Shown: piece by piece, positions 29,154 to 36,844 of the stretch
How positions within the stretch are numbered: position 1 is the first letter of the stretch
How the letters are laid out: every line of letters begins with the position of its first letter
Source of the DNA: Rhizobacter sp. OV335
GTDB taxonomy: Bacteria > Pseudomonadota > Gammaproteobacteria > Burkholderiales > Burkholderiaceae_C
Assembly (NCBI RefSeq): GCF_900142965.1
Contig: NZ_FRCQ01000003.1
Coordinates: 186,001-250,000 of the forward strand
Direction: 5' to 3'
DNA length: 64,000 nucleotides
The notes under the pieces: model-generated
Database searches by the model: none
What the model saw: only the letters and a program-made list of their open reading frames with translations
Told to the model about the DNA's origin: nothing
Translations under genes and position numbers: made by a program

Positions 29154-29936
29154 TCAGGGCGGTGCGAACCGACCGGCATGCCCGGCAGACATCAAGGTCC
29201 GCAGCCCGGGCCACTTGCGGGTCCAGAACGGCCCGGCCGGGATCAGGCTCGGGTCGATGGCGTCGGCCACATGCTGCCCCCAGCGCGCGGCGACCTTGCG
29301 ACCGGCATCGCTGAGCGCCAGGCGTTCGATTTCCGACACGAGGGGCTGGAGGGGGCTGCGGCCGGTGGCGGTCTCGGAGGGAGATGCCAGCGCAGCCTCC
29401 GACTGCAGAAACTTCCGCGCGACCTGGATCGCCAACGCGAGTTGAAAGACGCCCTTTTCGTTCTGCTTCTCTTGAAGCTGGTGCAGGTTGGCCAGACGGC
29501 TGCGGAGCACATCGAACGGGTGCATCACCTGGAAGCGGCTTGTGCCGAACGTCACCTGTATCGCGCGTTCCAGGACCTTCTTCGCGTCCAGTCCGATGAC
29601 CTGGAAAATGATGTCGACGCTGAGGTACTCCTCCTCGGACAGTTCCAGCTCCACCTGACCGACGAGCGCCGTGAGCGCCAGTTTGCGAGGAAACCGCGGC
29701 GTCCCGGCGATGGCTTGGGCGAACTTTCTTACCGTCTCCCTGGCGGCCGGCGACTGGGCCAGGAAGTCGGCATCGTGAGTGATGACGGGCAACTGATCCG
29801 GAACCGTCAGGCCGAACTTCACGACCCAGACCGTCAATGCCTGGCCGCCCACGAGCACGTCGGAGTCGTCACACGCGCCGAGCAGGCGCTCCACCACGTG
29901 CGGTGGCGTCGCGACGGCCTTCTTTCTGGCTACCAC
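29154..29936 (-). CDS. Nucleotidyltransferase-fold protein of a ParD-like two-gene module
   Basis: The 260-residue protein shows a nucleotidyltransferase core: the GG motif in DVLVGGQALTVWVVKFG, a D-x-D in THDADFLAQ, and a third aspartate in YLSVDIIFQV. The following region (MHPFDVLRSRLANLHQLQEKQ) resembles the helical part of AbiEii-like and related nucleotidyltransferases. It starts with GTG at 29936, 7 bp inside the end of the ParD-like gene. In a toxin-antitoxin reading this would be the toxin; that is inference. It might instead be a substrate-specific nucleotidyltransferase without toxicity. Confidence 0.7.
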   Translation of the reverse strand: MVARKKAVATPPHVVERLLGACDDSDVLVGGQALTVWVVKFGLTVPDQLPVITHDADFLAQSPAARETVRKFAQAIAGTPRFPRKLALTALVGQVELELSEEEYLSVDIIFQVIGLDAKKVLERAIQVTFGTSRFQVMHPFDVLRSRLANLHQLQEKQNEKGVFQLALAIQVARKFLQSEAALASPSETATGRSPLQPLVSEIERLALSDAGRKVAARWGQHVADAIDPSLIPAGPFWTRKWPGLRTLMSAGHAGRFAPP

Positions 29937-30331
29937 CCCTTGCCCGGCTTGGCGGGTGAGCGCTGAGTGAACACCGCGCCCTTGATCTGCTCCGGTGAGA
30001 ACAGGAAGAGGCTCTCAGGGCTGCGCTCGCCCCGCTCGACCTCGCGTTCGAGCTGGGCGTTCCTGGCAGCAATCGATGCGGCGCCCGTGTAGCGCTGTCG
30101 ACGGCGGCTCTTTGCGGGTGCCGAGGTCACGTGGGTGAGCATGCGGTCGACGACGCTGCGGTCGCCCTGCAGCAACAGCAGCGACTCCTCCATCGTGATG
30201 CCGGCCGCATCGAGGGCCGCGCCCAGCCGCACCCAGTACTCGATCTGCTCCGCCAGCGAGCGGTGCACCGCCTCGCCGGCTGCAGCGGCAAGTTCATAGA
30301 CGCCGTCGGAGACACGGATCGATTTGGCCAT
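29930..30331 (-). CDS. ParD-like antitoxin candidate
   Basis: The 133-residue protein begins with a ribbon-helix-helix-like segment (SIRVSDGVYELAAAAGEAVHRSLAEQIEYWVRLG) of the ParD-like antitoxin family. It has a basic middle (SAPAKSRRRQRY) and a C-terminal tail that could wrap a partner. Its gene overlaps the nucleotidyltransferase gene by 7 bp, and an imperfect palindrome lies 10 bp upstream, both usual for autoregulated antitoxins. ParD normally pairs with ParE, a different fold, so the pairing here is unusual. The antitoxin role is inferred. Confidence 0.7.
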   Translation of the reverse strand: MAKSIRVSDGVYELAAAAGEAVHRSLAEQIEYWVRLGAALDAAGITMEESLLLLQGDRSVVDRMLTHVTSAPAKSRRRQRYTGAASIAARNAQLEREVERGERSPESLFLFSPEQIKGAVFTQRSPAKPGKGW

Positions 30332-30340
30332 GCCGCCATC

Positions 30341-30363
30341 TTATGTGGCATTTGGCGACATAA
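30341..30363. promoter_or_regulatory. Predicted operator/promoter of the ParD-like module
   Basis: TTATGT and ACATAA are perfect inverted 6-bp arms around an 11-nt centre, in the 42-bp spacer ahead of the ParD-like gene. On the minus strand TTGTTA lies just upstream and CATAAG near the start codon, which may be the promoter. Ribbon-helix-helix antitoxins usually bind such sites and repress their own operon. Confidence 0.6.
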
Positions 30364-30373
30364 CAAGCCGCCA

Positions 30374-31255
30374 TCAGCAACCCCCGAACGCCTTCGCCAC
30401 CCGCACCAGCTTGTCCGGATTGCGCTGCACGTGGATGCGCACGATGCGCTCGCCGTCGGTCTCGAACGACTGCGCCGATTCGAGCACCCCGTTGAAGAAG
30501 CGCAGCAGCCCCCACTCGCCGTTGATCAGCGCGAGCTCGATGCGCTGCTCGTCTTTCAGGCGCAGGTTCGCCGCGAAGAACAGCTGCGCGATGCGCTGTG
30601 CGCCCAGCATCGGGCGGCCGAAGCTCGGCACCTTGCCGCCGCCGTCGCCGATCAGTTCCGCGTCGTCGGCCAGCATCGCCTTCAGCGCCGAGAAATCGCT
30701 GCCGGTCAGCGCCTGCGCGAAGCGGCCGAGCAGGCGCCGGTGCGTGTCGGGCGACACCTCGAAGCGCGGCCGCTTCTCGCGCAGTTGCGCGCGGGCCCGG
30801 TGCACCAGCTGCCGGCACGCGGCTTCGCTCTTGCCGATCGCGCTGGCCAGCTCGTCGTACTCGGCATCGAACACCTCGCGCAGCAAAAAGGCCGCGCGCG
30901 CCTCGGGCGTCAGCCGCTCCAGCATCAGCAGGAAGGCGACCGACACGTCGTCGGCACGCTCCAGCATCTGCTCCGGCGAATCGGCGGCATCGGTCAGCAC
31001 CGGTTCGGGCAGCCACAGGCCGGCGTAGTGCTCGCGCTGCACCTTGGCGGCCCGCAGGCGGTTGATCGACAGCCGGGTCGTGACGGTGACCAGCCAGCCG
31101 GTCGGGTCGTCGCGCGCGACATAGTCGGCCTCGTGCCAGCGCAGCCAGGCGTCCTGCACCACTTCTTCGGCCTCGGCCAGCGAGCCCAGCATGCGGTAGG
31201 CGATGCCGCGCAGCCGGGGGCGCAGGCGGTTGAAGGTGAGCGAGGCGGTGTCCAT
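30374..31255 (-). CDS. ECF41-family RNA polymerase sigma factor (SigJ-like)
   Basis: The 293-residue protein has sigma region 2 (residues 10-75), region 4 (125-180) and a C-terminal SnoaL-like extension. All three ECF41 hallmarks are readable: WLPEP between regions 2 and 4, DGGGK in the extension, and NPDKL near the C-terminus. In this group the extension replaces an anti-sigma factor and tunes activity. ATG at 31255 is chosen because the upstream in-frame start would add a low-quality leader. The next gene downstream on the minus strand direction is its neighbour at 31294, an epimerase-like protein, the usual companion of ECF41 genes. Confidence 0.93.
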   Translation of the reverse strand: MDTASLTFNRLRPRLRGIAYRMLGSLAEAEEVVQDAWLRWHEADYVARDDPTGWLVTVTTRLSINRLRAAKVQREHYAGLWLPEPVLTDAADSPEQMLERADDVSVAFLLMLERLTPEARAAFLLREVFDAEYDELASAIGKSEAACRQLVHRARAQLREKRPRFEVSPDTHRRLLGRFAQALTGSDFSALKAMLADDAELIGDGGGKVPSFGRPMLGAQRIAQLFFAANLRLKDEQRIELALINGEWGLLRFFNGVLESAQSFETDGERIVRIHVQRNPDKLVRVAKAFGGC

Positions 31256-31293
31256 CGAATGAGAACGTTCGAGGGACCCATTCTGTGACAAGC

Positions 31294-32046
31294 CTAGGCT
31301 TGGCCCGCGAACCACTCGGCGAAGTTCACCTTGCCGATGCGCGCGCCGTCACCGGCCACCAGCGTGCCGTCATCGATCTCGGCGCCGAAGTAGCGCGCCT
31401 GCGCGTCCGCGACGACGCGGCGCGGGTCGCCCTTGGCGACCAGGAAGCGCTGCACCAGCTCGGCCAGCCGGATGCGCTCCGGGCCGCCGATCTCGACCGT
31501 CGTGCGCAGCGGCTTGCCGAGCGCCACGTCGTGCATCGCATCGGCCACGTCGTCCGACGAGATCGGCTGCACGAAGGCCGGCGACAGCCGCACCGTCTTG
31601 CCGTCGGCCTCGGTGCCCGATTGCGCGATGCCGCCGAGGAATTCGAAGAACTGCGTCGAATGCACCAGCGAGTACGGCAGCGGCGAGGCCTTGATCAGCG
31701 CCTCTTGCGCGAGCTTGGCGCGGAAGTACCCGCTCGCCTGCAGCCGCTCGGTGCCGACCACCGACAGCGCGACGAGGTGCCCCACGTCCGCCGCGGTGGA
31801 GGCGGCCAGCAGGTTGCGGGTCGAGGTCTGGAAGAACGACATCACCGCGTCGTCGGCGAACGACGGCGAGTTCGACACGTCGACCACCACCTTCGCGCCG
31901 GCCAGCGCCGCGGCCAGGCCTTCGCCGGTCAGCGTGTTGATACCGGAGTTGGGCGAGGCGGCCAGCACCTCGTGGCCGCTGCGGGCCAGGCGTTGCACGA
32001 GCTTGCTGCCGATCAGGCCGGAGCCGCCGATCACGACGATCTTCAT
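31294..32046 (-). CDS. NAD(P)-binding epimerase-like SDR protein (ECF41 partner)
   Basis: The 250-residue protein begins with an NAD(P)-binding Rossmann motif (IVVIGGSGLIGSKLVQRLARSG) and is of the atypical short-chain dehydrogenase/NmrA-like type: the usual Tyr-x3-Lys is read as SGYFRAKLAQE. Proteins of the classes carboxymuconolactone decarboxylase, oxidoreductase and epimerase (COE) are the standard ECF41-associated products, and this is a member. It lies 38 bp upstream of the sigma gene and probably cotranscribed with it. A conserved dyad at 32111-32151 precedes it. Confidence 0.87.
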   Translation of the reverse strand: MKIVVIGGSGLIGSKLVQRLARSGHEVLAASPNSGINTLTGEGLAAALAGAKVVVDVSNSPSFADDAVMSFFQTSTRNLLAASTAADVGHLVALSVVGTERLQASGYFRAKLAQEALIKASPLPYSLVHSTQFFEFLGGIAQSGTEADGKTVRLSPAFVQPISSDDVADAMHDVALGKPLRTTVEIGGPERIRLAELVQRFLVAKGDPRRVVADAQARYFGAEIDDGTLVAGDGARIGKVNFAEWFAGQA

Positions 32047-32110
32047 GGTGGGCTTTCAGAGTTGCGGAGGGTGGAACGGATGCTAGGCAGCGCATCCCAC
32101 CCCCGGAAGC

Positions 32111-32151
32111 CCTGCGGCAGGGACCACGCTGTTGCCTGCCGTGCACCAATC
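32111..32151. promoter_or_regulatory. 41-bp dyad element, copy A
   Basis: CGGCAGG and CCTGCCG form a perfect 7-bp inverted repeat with a 13-nt spacer. The element is followed by GCACCAATC and lies between the divergent epimerase and LysR genes. A second copy at 33767 matches at 35 of 41 positions and keeps the pairing by a compensatory change. A binding site for the LysR protein encoded at 32202 is the most economical reading. Confidence 0.6.
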
Positions 32152-32201
32152 TTTTTTGCGGCGGCGTGTCACAAACCGGGCGGCTCGCGTGTTCTACCGG
32201 C

Positions 32202-33197
32202 ATGGACACCTCGAACCCACTCGCCACACCCGCGGCCGCCGACACGCTGGCCGCCAGTTTCGCGGCCAGCTATGCCGGCGTGGTCGCCTTCATCGCCGTC
32301 GTCGACGAGGGCAGCTTCGCGAAGGCCGGCAACCGGCTCGGCATCGGCCGCTCGGCGGTCAGCCGCAGCGTGCAGAAGCTGGAGGCCCAGCTCGACGCGC
32401 GGCTGTTCCACCGCACCACGCGCAGCACCGCGCTGACGCGCGAGGGCGAGCTGTTCCATGCGAACTGCCGGGTCGGCGTCGCGCACATCGTGCAGGCGCT
32501 GGACGACATGCGCGAGCTGCGCCAGGGCCCGCCGCGCGGGCAGCTGCGCATCGCGTCGACGGTGGCCTTCGGCCGCAAGGTGGTGGCGCCGCTGCTGCGC
32601 GGCTTCCAGGCACGCTACCCGGAGATCGCGGTCGACCTGCGGCTCGACGATCGCCCGGCCGATTTCGCGAGCGACGGCATCGACGTGGCTTTCCGCGACG
32701 GTCGCATGGACGACAGCCAGGTGATCGCGAAGCAGCTGATCCCGATGCAGATGCTGGTGGTCGCCTCGCCCGGCTACGCGCGCGAGCACGGGCTGCCGCG
32801 CCACGTTGATGAGCTGGCGGCGCACCGCTGCATCAACCTGCGGCTGGCGTCGGGGCGGGTGCGCGACTGGGAGTTCAAGGTCGACGGCCAGCCGCGCAAG
32901 CTGGTGCCGGCGGCGCTGCAGAGCTTCAACGACGAGGACCTCGCGCTGCAGGCGGTGCTCGATGGCCAGGGGCTCGCGCAGGTCGCGGCCTACCAGGCCT
33001 GCGAACTGCTGCGCAGCGGCGAGCTGGTGGTCTGCCTCGATGGCCAGGCACCGGACGACCGTGGGCACTACCTGTGCTGGCTGAGCCGCCGGCAACTGCC
33101 GGCGCGCATCCGGGTGTTCATCGACCACATGAGCACCGAGACGCGCGCGCTCGACCTCGGCTGCCCGCGCGCGGCGCCGTCGATGGCCCTCAGCTGA
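32202..33197 (+). CDS. LysR-family transcriptional regulator of the ECF41 cluster
   Basis: The 331-residue protein has an N-terminal extension of about 25 residues before the winged helix (VAFIAVVDEGSFAKAGNRLGIGRSAVSRSVQKLE region), then the substrate-binding domain. It is of the CrgA/AphB-like subgroup by length and by the RTTRSTALTREGE segment. It stands between the divergent epimerase gene and the convergent AhpD-like gene (8-bp overlap at its end). Dyad copies precede both of those genes, so it probably regulates both. Confidence 0.92.
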   Translation: MDTSNPLATPAAADTLAASFAASYAGVVAFIAVVDEGSFAKAGNRLGIGRSAVSRSVQKLEAQLDARLFHRTTRSTALTREGELFHANCRVGVAHIVQALDDMRELRQGPPRGQLRIASTVAFGRKVVAPLLRGFQARYPEIAVDLRLDDRPADFASDGIDVAFRDGRMDDSQVIAKQLIPMQMLVVASPGYAREHGLPRHVDELAAHRCINLRLASGRVRDWEFKVDGQPRKLVPAALQSFNDEDLALQAVLDGQGLAQVAAYQACELLRSGELVVCLDGQAPDDRGHYLCWLSRRQLPARIRVFIDHMSTETRALDLGCPRAAPSMALS

Positions 33198-33669
33198 GCT
33201 TGGCCTTGTCGAGACCGAACGCGGTGTCGGACGATCCCGGCACGGTGCGGAACGCGACGTTGATGCGGTTCCACGCGTTGATGTTCATCACCGCGTAGGT
33301 CAGGTCGGTCAGTTCCTTCTCGGACAGCTGGCCGCGCACGCGCTCGTACACCTCGTCGGGCACGCCTTGCGCCGGCAGCGTGGTCAGCGCTTCGGTCCAC
33401 GCCAGCGCGGCGCGCTCGCGCGGCTCGAACAGCGTCGATTCGCGCCAGATCGCGAGGTGGTGCAGGCGCAGCGGGCGCTCGCCATGGATCGTCGCCTGCT
33501 TGACGTGCATGTCGACGCAGAAGCCGCAGCCGTTGATCTGCGAGGCGCGGATCGAGACCAGGTCGTGGATCTTCTCTTCGATCGTGCTGTCCTTCACCGC
33601 GCCGCTGAACTCGACGAACTTCTTGAAGAGTTCCGGCGCTTGGTGGACGTAGTTGATGCGTTGGGTCAT
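33190..33669 (-). CDS. Carboxymuconolactone decarboxylase family (AhpD-like) protein
   Basis: The 159-residue protein has C-x2-C plus His in RASQINGCGFCVDMHVKQA, the same active-site pattern as the paralogue at 21284-21721. ATG at 33669 follows AAGGAG at the proper distance. It completes the set sigma factor, epimerase and carboxymuconolactone decarboxylase expected for ECF41 regulons. Its own dyad element lies about 100 bp upstream. A peroxide-reducing role is plausible but not established for this subgroup. Confidence 0.9.
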   Translation of the reverse strand: MTQRINYVHQAPELFKKFVEFSGAVKDSTIEEKIHDLVSIRASQINGCGFCVDMHVKQATIHGERPLRLHHLAIWRESTLFEPRERAALAWTEALTTLPAQGVPDEVYERVRGQLSEKELTDLTYAVMNINAWNRINVAFRTVPGSSDTAFGLDKAKLS

Positions 33670-33766
33670 CACATGCTCCTTCGTGTCCCCAGTGCGGCTG
33701 GGGTGCCCGGTTTCTGCGGAGTGCGGAATGGGCAAATCGTAGGAGCGGGGTGCGCGCCGCGGTAGG

Positions 33767-33807
33767 CCTGCGGCGGGGACCACGGTGTTGACCGCCGCAC
33801 ACCAATC
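33767..33807. promoter_or_regulatory. 41-bp dyad element, copy B
   Basis: Arms CGGCGG and CCGCCG are perfect inverted repeats. They correspond to CGGCAG/CTGCCG of copy A at 32111, so both arms changed together. The flanks GGACCACG, TGTTG and CACCAATC are conserved. It lies upstream of the AhpD-like gene ending at 33190. Confidence 0.6.
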
Positions 33808-33828
33808 GGGCCGGCGCCGCGCTTCAGC

Positions 33829-34053
33829 TCAGGCCGGCGGCGGCGTCAGCTTGCGCACCTGGGCGGCCACGTCGGTGAGCTGGATCTTCAGCGCATCGAT
33901 CTCGCCATCGACCGCTTCCGAGAAGGTCTCGAGCAGCGCGCCGAAGGCCTGCACGTCCGGGTTGTCGCCCCAGCCATTGGCCTGGGCCAGGCCCTGGAAC
34001 TTCTTCGCGATGCGTTCCGCCGTGATGCCGGACTTGGTGTGGGTGGCGTTCAT
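33829..34053 (-). CDS. Small helical hypothetical protein (74 aa)
   Basis: ATG at 34053 follows GGAAACC. The product is mostly helical with a heptad-like C-terminal part (FSEAVDGEIDALKIQLTDVAAQVRKL) suggesting a short coiled coil. I do not recognise a family. It has no signal peptide and lies alone between the AhpD-like gene and the divergent GH16 enzyme. Confidence 0.65.
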   Translation of the reverse strand: MNATHTKSGITAERIAKKFQGLAQANGWGDNPDVQAFGALLETFSEAVDGEIDALKIQLTDVAAQVRKLTPPPA

Positions 34054-34138
34054 GGGTGGTTTCCCTGGGTGAGTGGTTCGGATCGCCATCGTGCCACCCT
34101 TGGCGCACTCCTCCGGCGCGTTGCAAGGTGGTGCTTTA

Positions 34139-34152
34139 TGAAACCGCTTGCA
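34139..34152. promoter_or_regulatory. LacI/GalR-type operator upstream of the GH16 gene
   Basis: TGAAACCGCTTGCA is, read on the other strand, TGCAAGCGGTTTCA, a classical LacI-family operator with the central CG. It lies about 85 bp before the GH16 start codon. Half of it is identical to the site ahead of the GH5 gene, so a shared repressor is plausible. Confidence 0.7.
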
Positions 34153-34234
34153 AAACCGCTAGGATCCGGCGATGGGCGCCGTCAGAGTGCCCGGCAGCCG
34201 CGCCGATCGCCACACACATCGTTGGAGGACACCC

Positions 34235-35800
34235 ATGAGAAACCTGAGACCTTTGCTTGCGCTGCTGCTGGGCCTGCTCAGCGCGCCGTTCGCTTTCGCG
34301 CAGAACTGGCAGCTCGTCTGGCAGGACGAATTCCACGGCAGCATCAGCCCCGACTGGGTCTTCGAGACCGGCACCGGCTCGGGCGGCTGGGGCAACAACG
34401 AACAGCAGTACTACCGGCGCGAGAACGCGACGGTCGAGAACGACGCGCTGGTCATCACCGCGAAGCGTGAAGACTTCGGCGGCATGCGCTACACCTCGGC
34501 GCGCATGAAGACGCAGGGCAAGAAGAGCTTCAAGTTCGGCCGCATCGAGGCGCGCATCGCGCTGCCGGGCAAGCAGGGCACCTGGCCGGCGTTCTGGATG
34601 CTGGGCAGCAACATCTCGACCGTCGGCTGGCCCGCGTCGGGCGAGATCGACGTCATGGAGCAGATCAACACCGGTGCCGACGTCTACGGCACGGTGCACT
34701 GGCAGGCCGCCAACGGCAGCTACGCGTCGTACGGCGGGCACATGGCCACCAGCATCAACAGCTACCACGTGTACGCGGTCGAGTGGGACACGAACACCAT
34801 CAAGTGGTTCGTCGACGGAACGCAGTACCACGTGATCGACATCAGCAACAACGCCGGCGGCACCGATGAATTCCAGCGCGATTTCTTCCTGCTGCTGAAC
34901 ATGGCGGTGGGCGGCAACTGGCCGGGCTTCAACATCGACGAAGGCGCCTTGCCGGCGCGCATGCTGGTCGACTACGTGCGGGTCTACCAGCCCGGCACGG
35001 CGACCACGACGCAGGCGGCCTGGACCAGCCAGAACATCAACGGCAACGTGATCCGCCACCAGGCGAGCCGCGGCCGCATCGATCCGGCCGGCAGCGTGTC
35101 GCCGATCGCCGACGGCAACTGGACGATGGTGCCTGGCCTGGCCGGCGGCGGCGTCTCGTTCCAGTCGGTGAACTTCCCGAACAGCTACCTGCGCCACCGC
35201 AATGGCGAGGTCTGGCTCGACGCGAACGACAACTCGACGCTGTTCCGCCAGGACGCCACCTTCAACCAGCGCGCGGGCCTGGCCAACGCCGGCGCGACCT
35301 CGTTCGAATCGTGGAACTTCCCCGGCCGCTACCTGCGCCACCGCAACTCGCTGCTGTATGTCGAAGGCATCGCGAGCGACGGCGACCGCAACGACGCGAC
35401 CTTCGCGCGCACGCCGCTGCTGCAGGGCTCGGCGATCACGCTGGAGGCCGAGAACTACGCGGTGATGCAGGGCATGACGGCGGAGGCTTGCACCGAGGGC
35501 GGCCAGAACCTCGGCTACATCGACGCCAATGACTGGGTGGTGTGGGACGTGAATGTGCCGAGCAGCGGGACGTGGACGGTGCAGTACCGCGTCGCGAGCC
35601 AGAGCGGCGGCGGCGTGCTGCAACTCGAGCGCGCCGGCGGCACGCAGGTGTACGGCAGCCTCGGCGTGCCGTCGACCGGCGGCTGGCAGAACTGGACCAC
35701 GGTCTCGCACCAGGTGCAGCTGAGCGCCGGGCAGCAGCAGATCGCGGTGAAGGCGCTGCAGGGTGGGTGGAACCTGAACTGGATCAAGCTGAGCCGCTGA
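34235..35800 (+). CDS. Secreted GH16 beta-glucanase with AbfB (CBM42-like) and CBM6 modules
   Basis: The 521-residue precursor has a signal peptide (cleaved near AFA-Q23). It is followed by a GH16 domain at about residues 24-255 with the E-x-D-x2-E motif GEIDVMEQ (E137, D139, E142), an AbfB/CBM42-like beta-trefoil at about 265-405 recognised by the repeats SYLRHRNGEVWL and RYLRHRNSLLYV, and a C-terminal CBM6 with NLGYIDANDW and GGWQNW. The target should be a beta-1,3- or mixed-linkage glucan; the AbfB module suggests arabinose-bearing polysaccharide binding. ATG at 34235 follows GGAGG. A LacI-type operator is upstream. The CBM6 is paralogous to those of the GH5 enzyme. Confidence 0.93.
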   Translation: MRNLRPLLALLLGLLSAPFAFAQNWQLVWQDEFHGSISPDWVFETGTGSGGWGNNEQQYYRRENATVENDALVITAKREDFGGMRYTSARMKTQGKKSFKFGRIEARIALPGKQGTWPAFWMLGSNISTVGWPASGEIDVMEQINTGADVYGTVHWQAANGSYASYGGHMATSINSYHVYAVEWDTNTIKWFVDGTQYHVIDISNNAGGTDEFQRDFFLLLNMAVGGNWPGFNIDEGALPARMLVDYVRVYQPGTATTTQAAWTSQNINGNVIRHQASRGRIDPAGSVSPIADGNWTMVPGLAGGGVSFQSVNFPNSYLRHRNGEVWLDANDNSTLFRQDATFNQRAGLANAGATSFESWNFPGRYLRHRNSLLYVEGIASDGDRNDATFARTPLLQGSAITLEAENYAVMQGMTAEACTEGGQNLGYIDANDWVVWDVNVPSSGTWTVQYRVASQSGGGVLQLERAGGTQVYGSLGVPSTGGWQNWTTVSHQVQLSAGQQQIAVKALQGGWNLNWIKLSR

Positions 35801-35834
35801 TTCTTCGGCCGGCGATCTGCCGCGAGTTCAAGCC

Positions 35835-36665
35835 CTAGGTCCGCCAGACGCGTGGCGCCTGCGCCGGCAAGCCCCACGCGATCTCGCGCCAGCGCTTCCA
35901 TACACCGGTCAGCAATTCCATCGCCGGCTCCACGCGGTGCGCCAGCACGCGCAGCAGCACCACCTCGTCATGCGGCGAGGTCGCACCGGCGGTGAGGCGC
36001 AACGCATGCGCCTCGAGCTGCTCGCGCGCCGCATCGATCAACACCTCGCGCCGCGCACCGGCCAGCGCCGTGCCCGCGGCGAACCACATCGTCGCCAGCA
36101 CGCTGTGCCCGGCGAAGCCCACCGGCGAGTCGAGCAGCAAACGATCCTGCCCGTCGACCGTCCCACGTTCCAGCCACACGCCCGGCAGCTCGATCTGCTG
36201 CGTGTAGCGTCCCTCGTCGAACAGCTCGCCGCTGGCCGGCAGGCCGAGCGCCAGCACGTCCCAGCCGATCATCTCAGCCCCCGGCGCCAGCTCGAAACGC
36301 ATGCGGTTCTCGGCCAGCGTGCGGCGGTAGCACAGCGTCTCCAGCGGCAGCCATTCGAGGCGCGCGCCGTCGGCCACGCGGGCCGTCAGGCTCTGCACCG
36401 CGGTCTCGCCGAGGCTGCGGTAGAAGCGGGTCGCACCGGGCGTCGTGATCAGCGCATGCGCGCCGGCATCGAGCTCTGCCTCTATCGCCAGCACGTCCCC
36501 GCCGACGATGCCGCCGGGCGGGTGCACGAGCACGTTGTGGCAGATCCCGGTGCCTTCGGGATAGAGGCTTTGCAGGATGCGCAGCGGCCCGCTGTGTCGG
36601 TCGTGGACGACGCAGCGGCCGGCGTCGTGGCGGTAGTGGAGTTGCAGGCGACCGTTCCAGGCCAT
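35835..36665 (-). CDS. ureD: Urease accessory protein UreD (lone)
   Basis: UreD is a scaffold that with UreF and UreG loads nickel into urease. The 276-residue product has the family features GTGICHNVLVHPPGGIVGGD, TTPGATRFYRS, LEWLPLETLCYR and the glycine-rich body. ATG at 36665 is the first suitable start, though no good ribosome-binding site is visible. No ureA, ureB, ureC, ureE, ureF or ureG is present in this window; the genes that would normally follow are replaced by the convergent GH16 gene. It is either separated from the urease cluster or a remnant. Confidence 0.88.
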   Translation of the reverse strand: MAWNGRLQLHYRHDAGRCVVHDRHSGPLRILQSLYPEGTGICHNVLVHPPGGIVGGDVLAIEAELDAGAHALITTPGATRFYRSLGETAVQSLTARVADGARLEWLPLETLCYRRTLAENRMRFELAPGAEMIGWDVLALGLPASGELFDEGRYTQQIELPGVWLERGTVDGQDRLLLDSPVGFAGHSVLATMWFAAGTALAGARREVLIDAAREQLEAHALRLTAGATSPHDEVVLLRVLAHRVEPAMELLTGVWKRWREIAWGLPAQAPRVWRT

Positions 36666-36832
36666 GGGCTCGGGGTGTTGATGCGGGGCGCGTGCAGTGT
36701 AGGGGCGGTCGCCGCTTCCTTGGCCGGCGCCGGCCGCTGCGTCTCCAGCAGCCAGATGCCCGGCGTGGTGTCGGCGAACGGGATGGCGACCGGCCCGAGC
36801 GCGGCCAGGCGGCGTTTGATCGACGGCAGCAT
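36482..36832 (-). CDS. Uncertain small ORF overlapping the start of ureD
   Basis: A GGAGG ribosome-binding site seven bases ahead of ATG 36832 introduces a frame whose first 37 residues look protein-like (IKRRLAALGPVAIPFADTTPGIWLLETQ). After base 36665 the frame merely shadows ureD and becomes Thr/Ala/Ser-rich. It may be a real short protein, or the 5' remnant of a gene broken by rearrangement. It follows the DUF1360-like gene by 12 bp. Confidence 0.35.
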   Translation of the reverse strand: MLPSIKRRLAALGPVAIPFADTTPGIWLLETQRPAPAKEAATAPTLHAPRINTPSPWPGTVACNSTTATTPAAASSTTDTAGRCASCKASIPKAPGSATTCSCTRPAASSAGTCWR

Positions 36833-36844
36833 GCAGGCCTCCGC

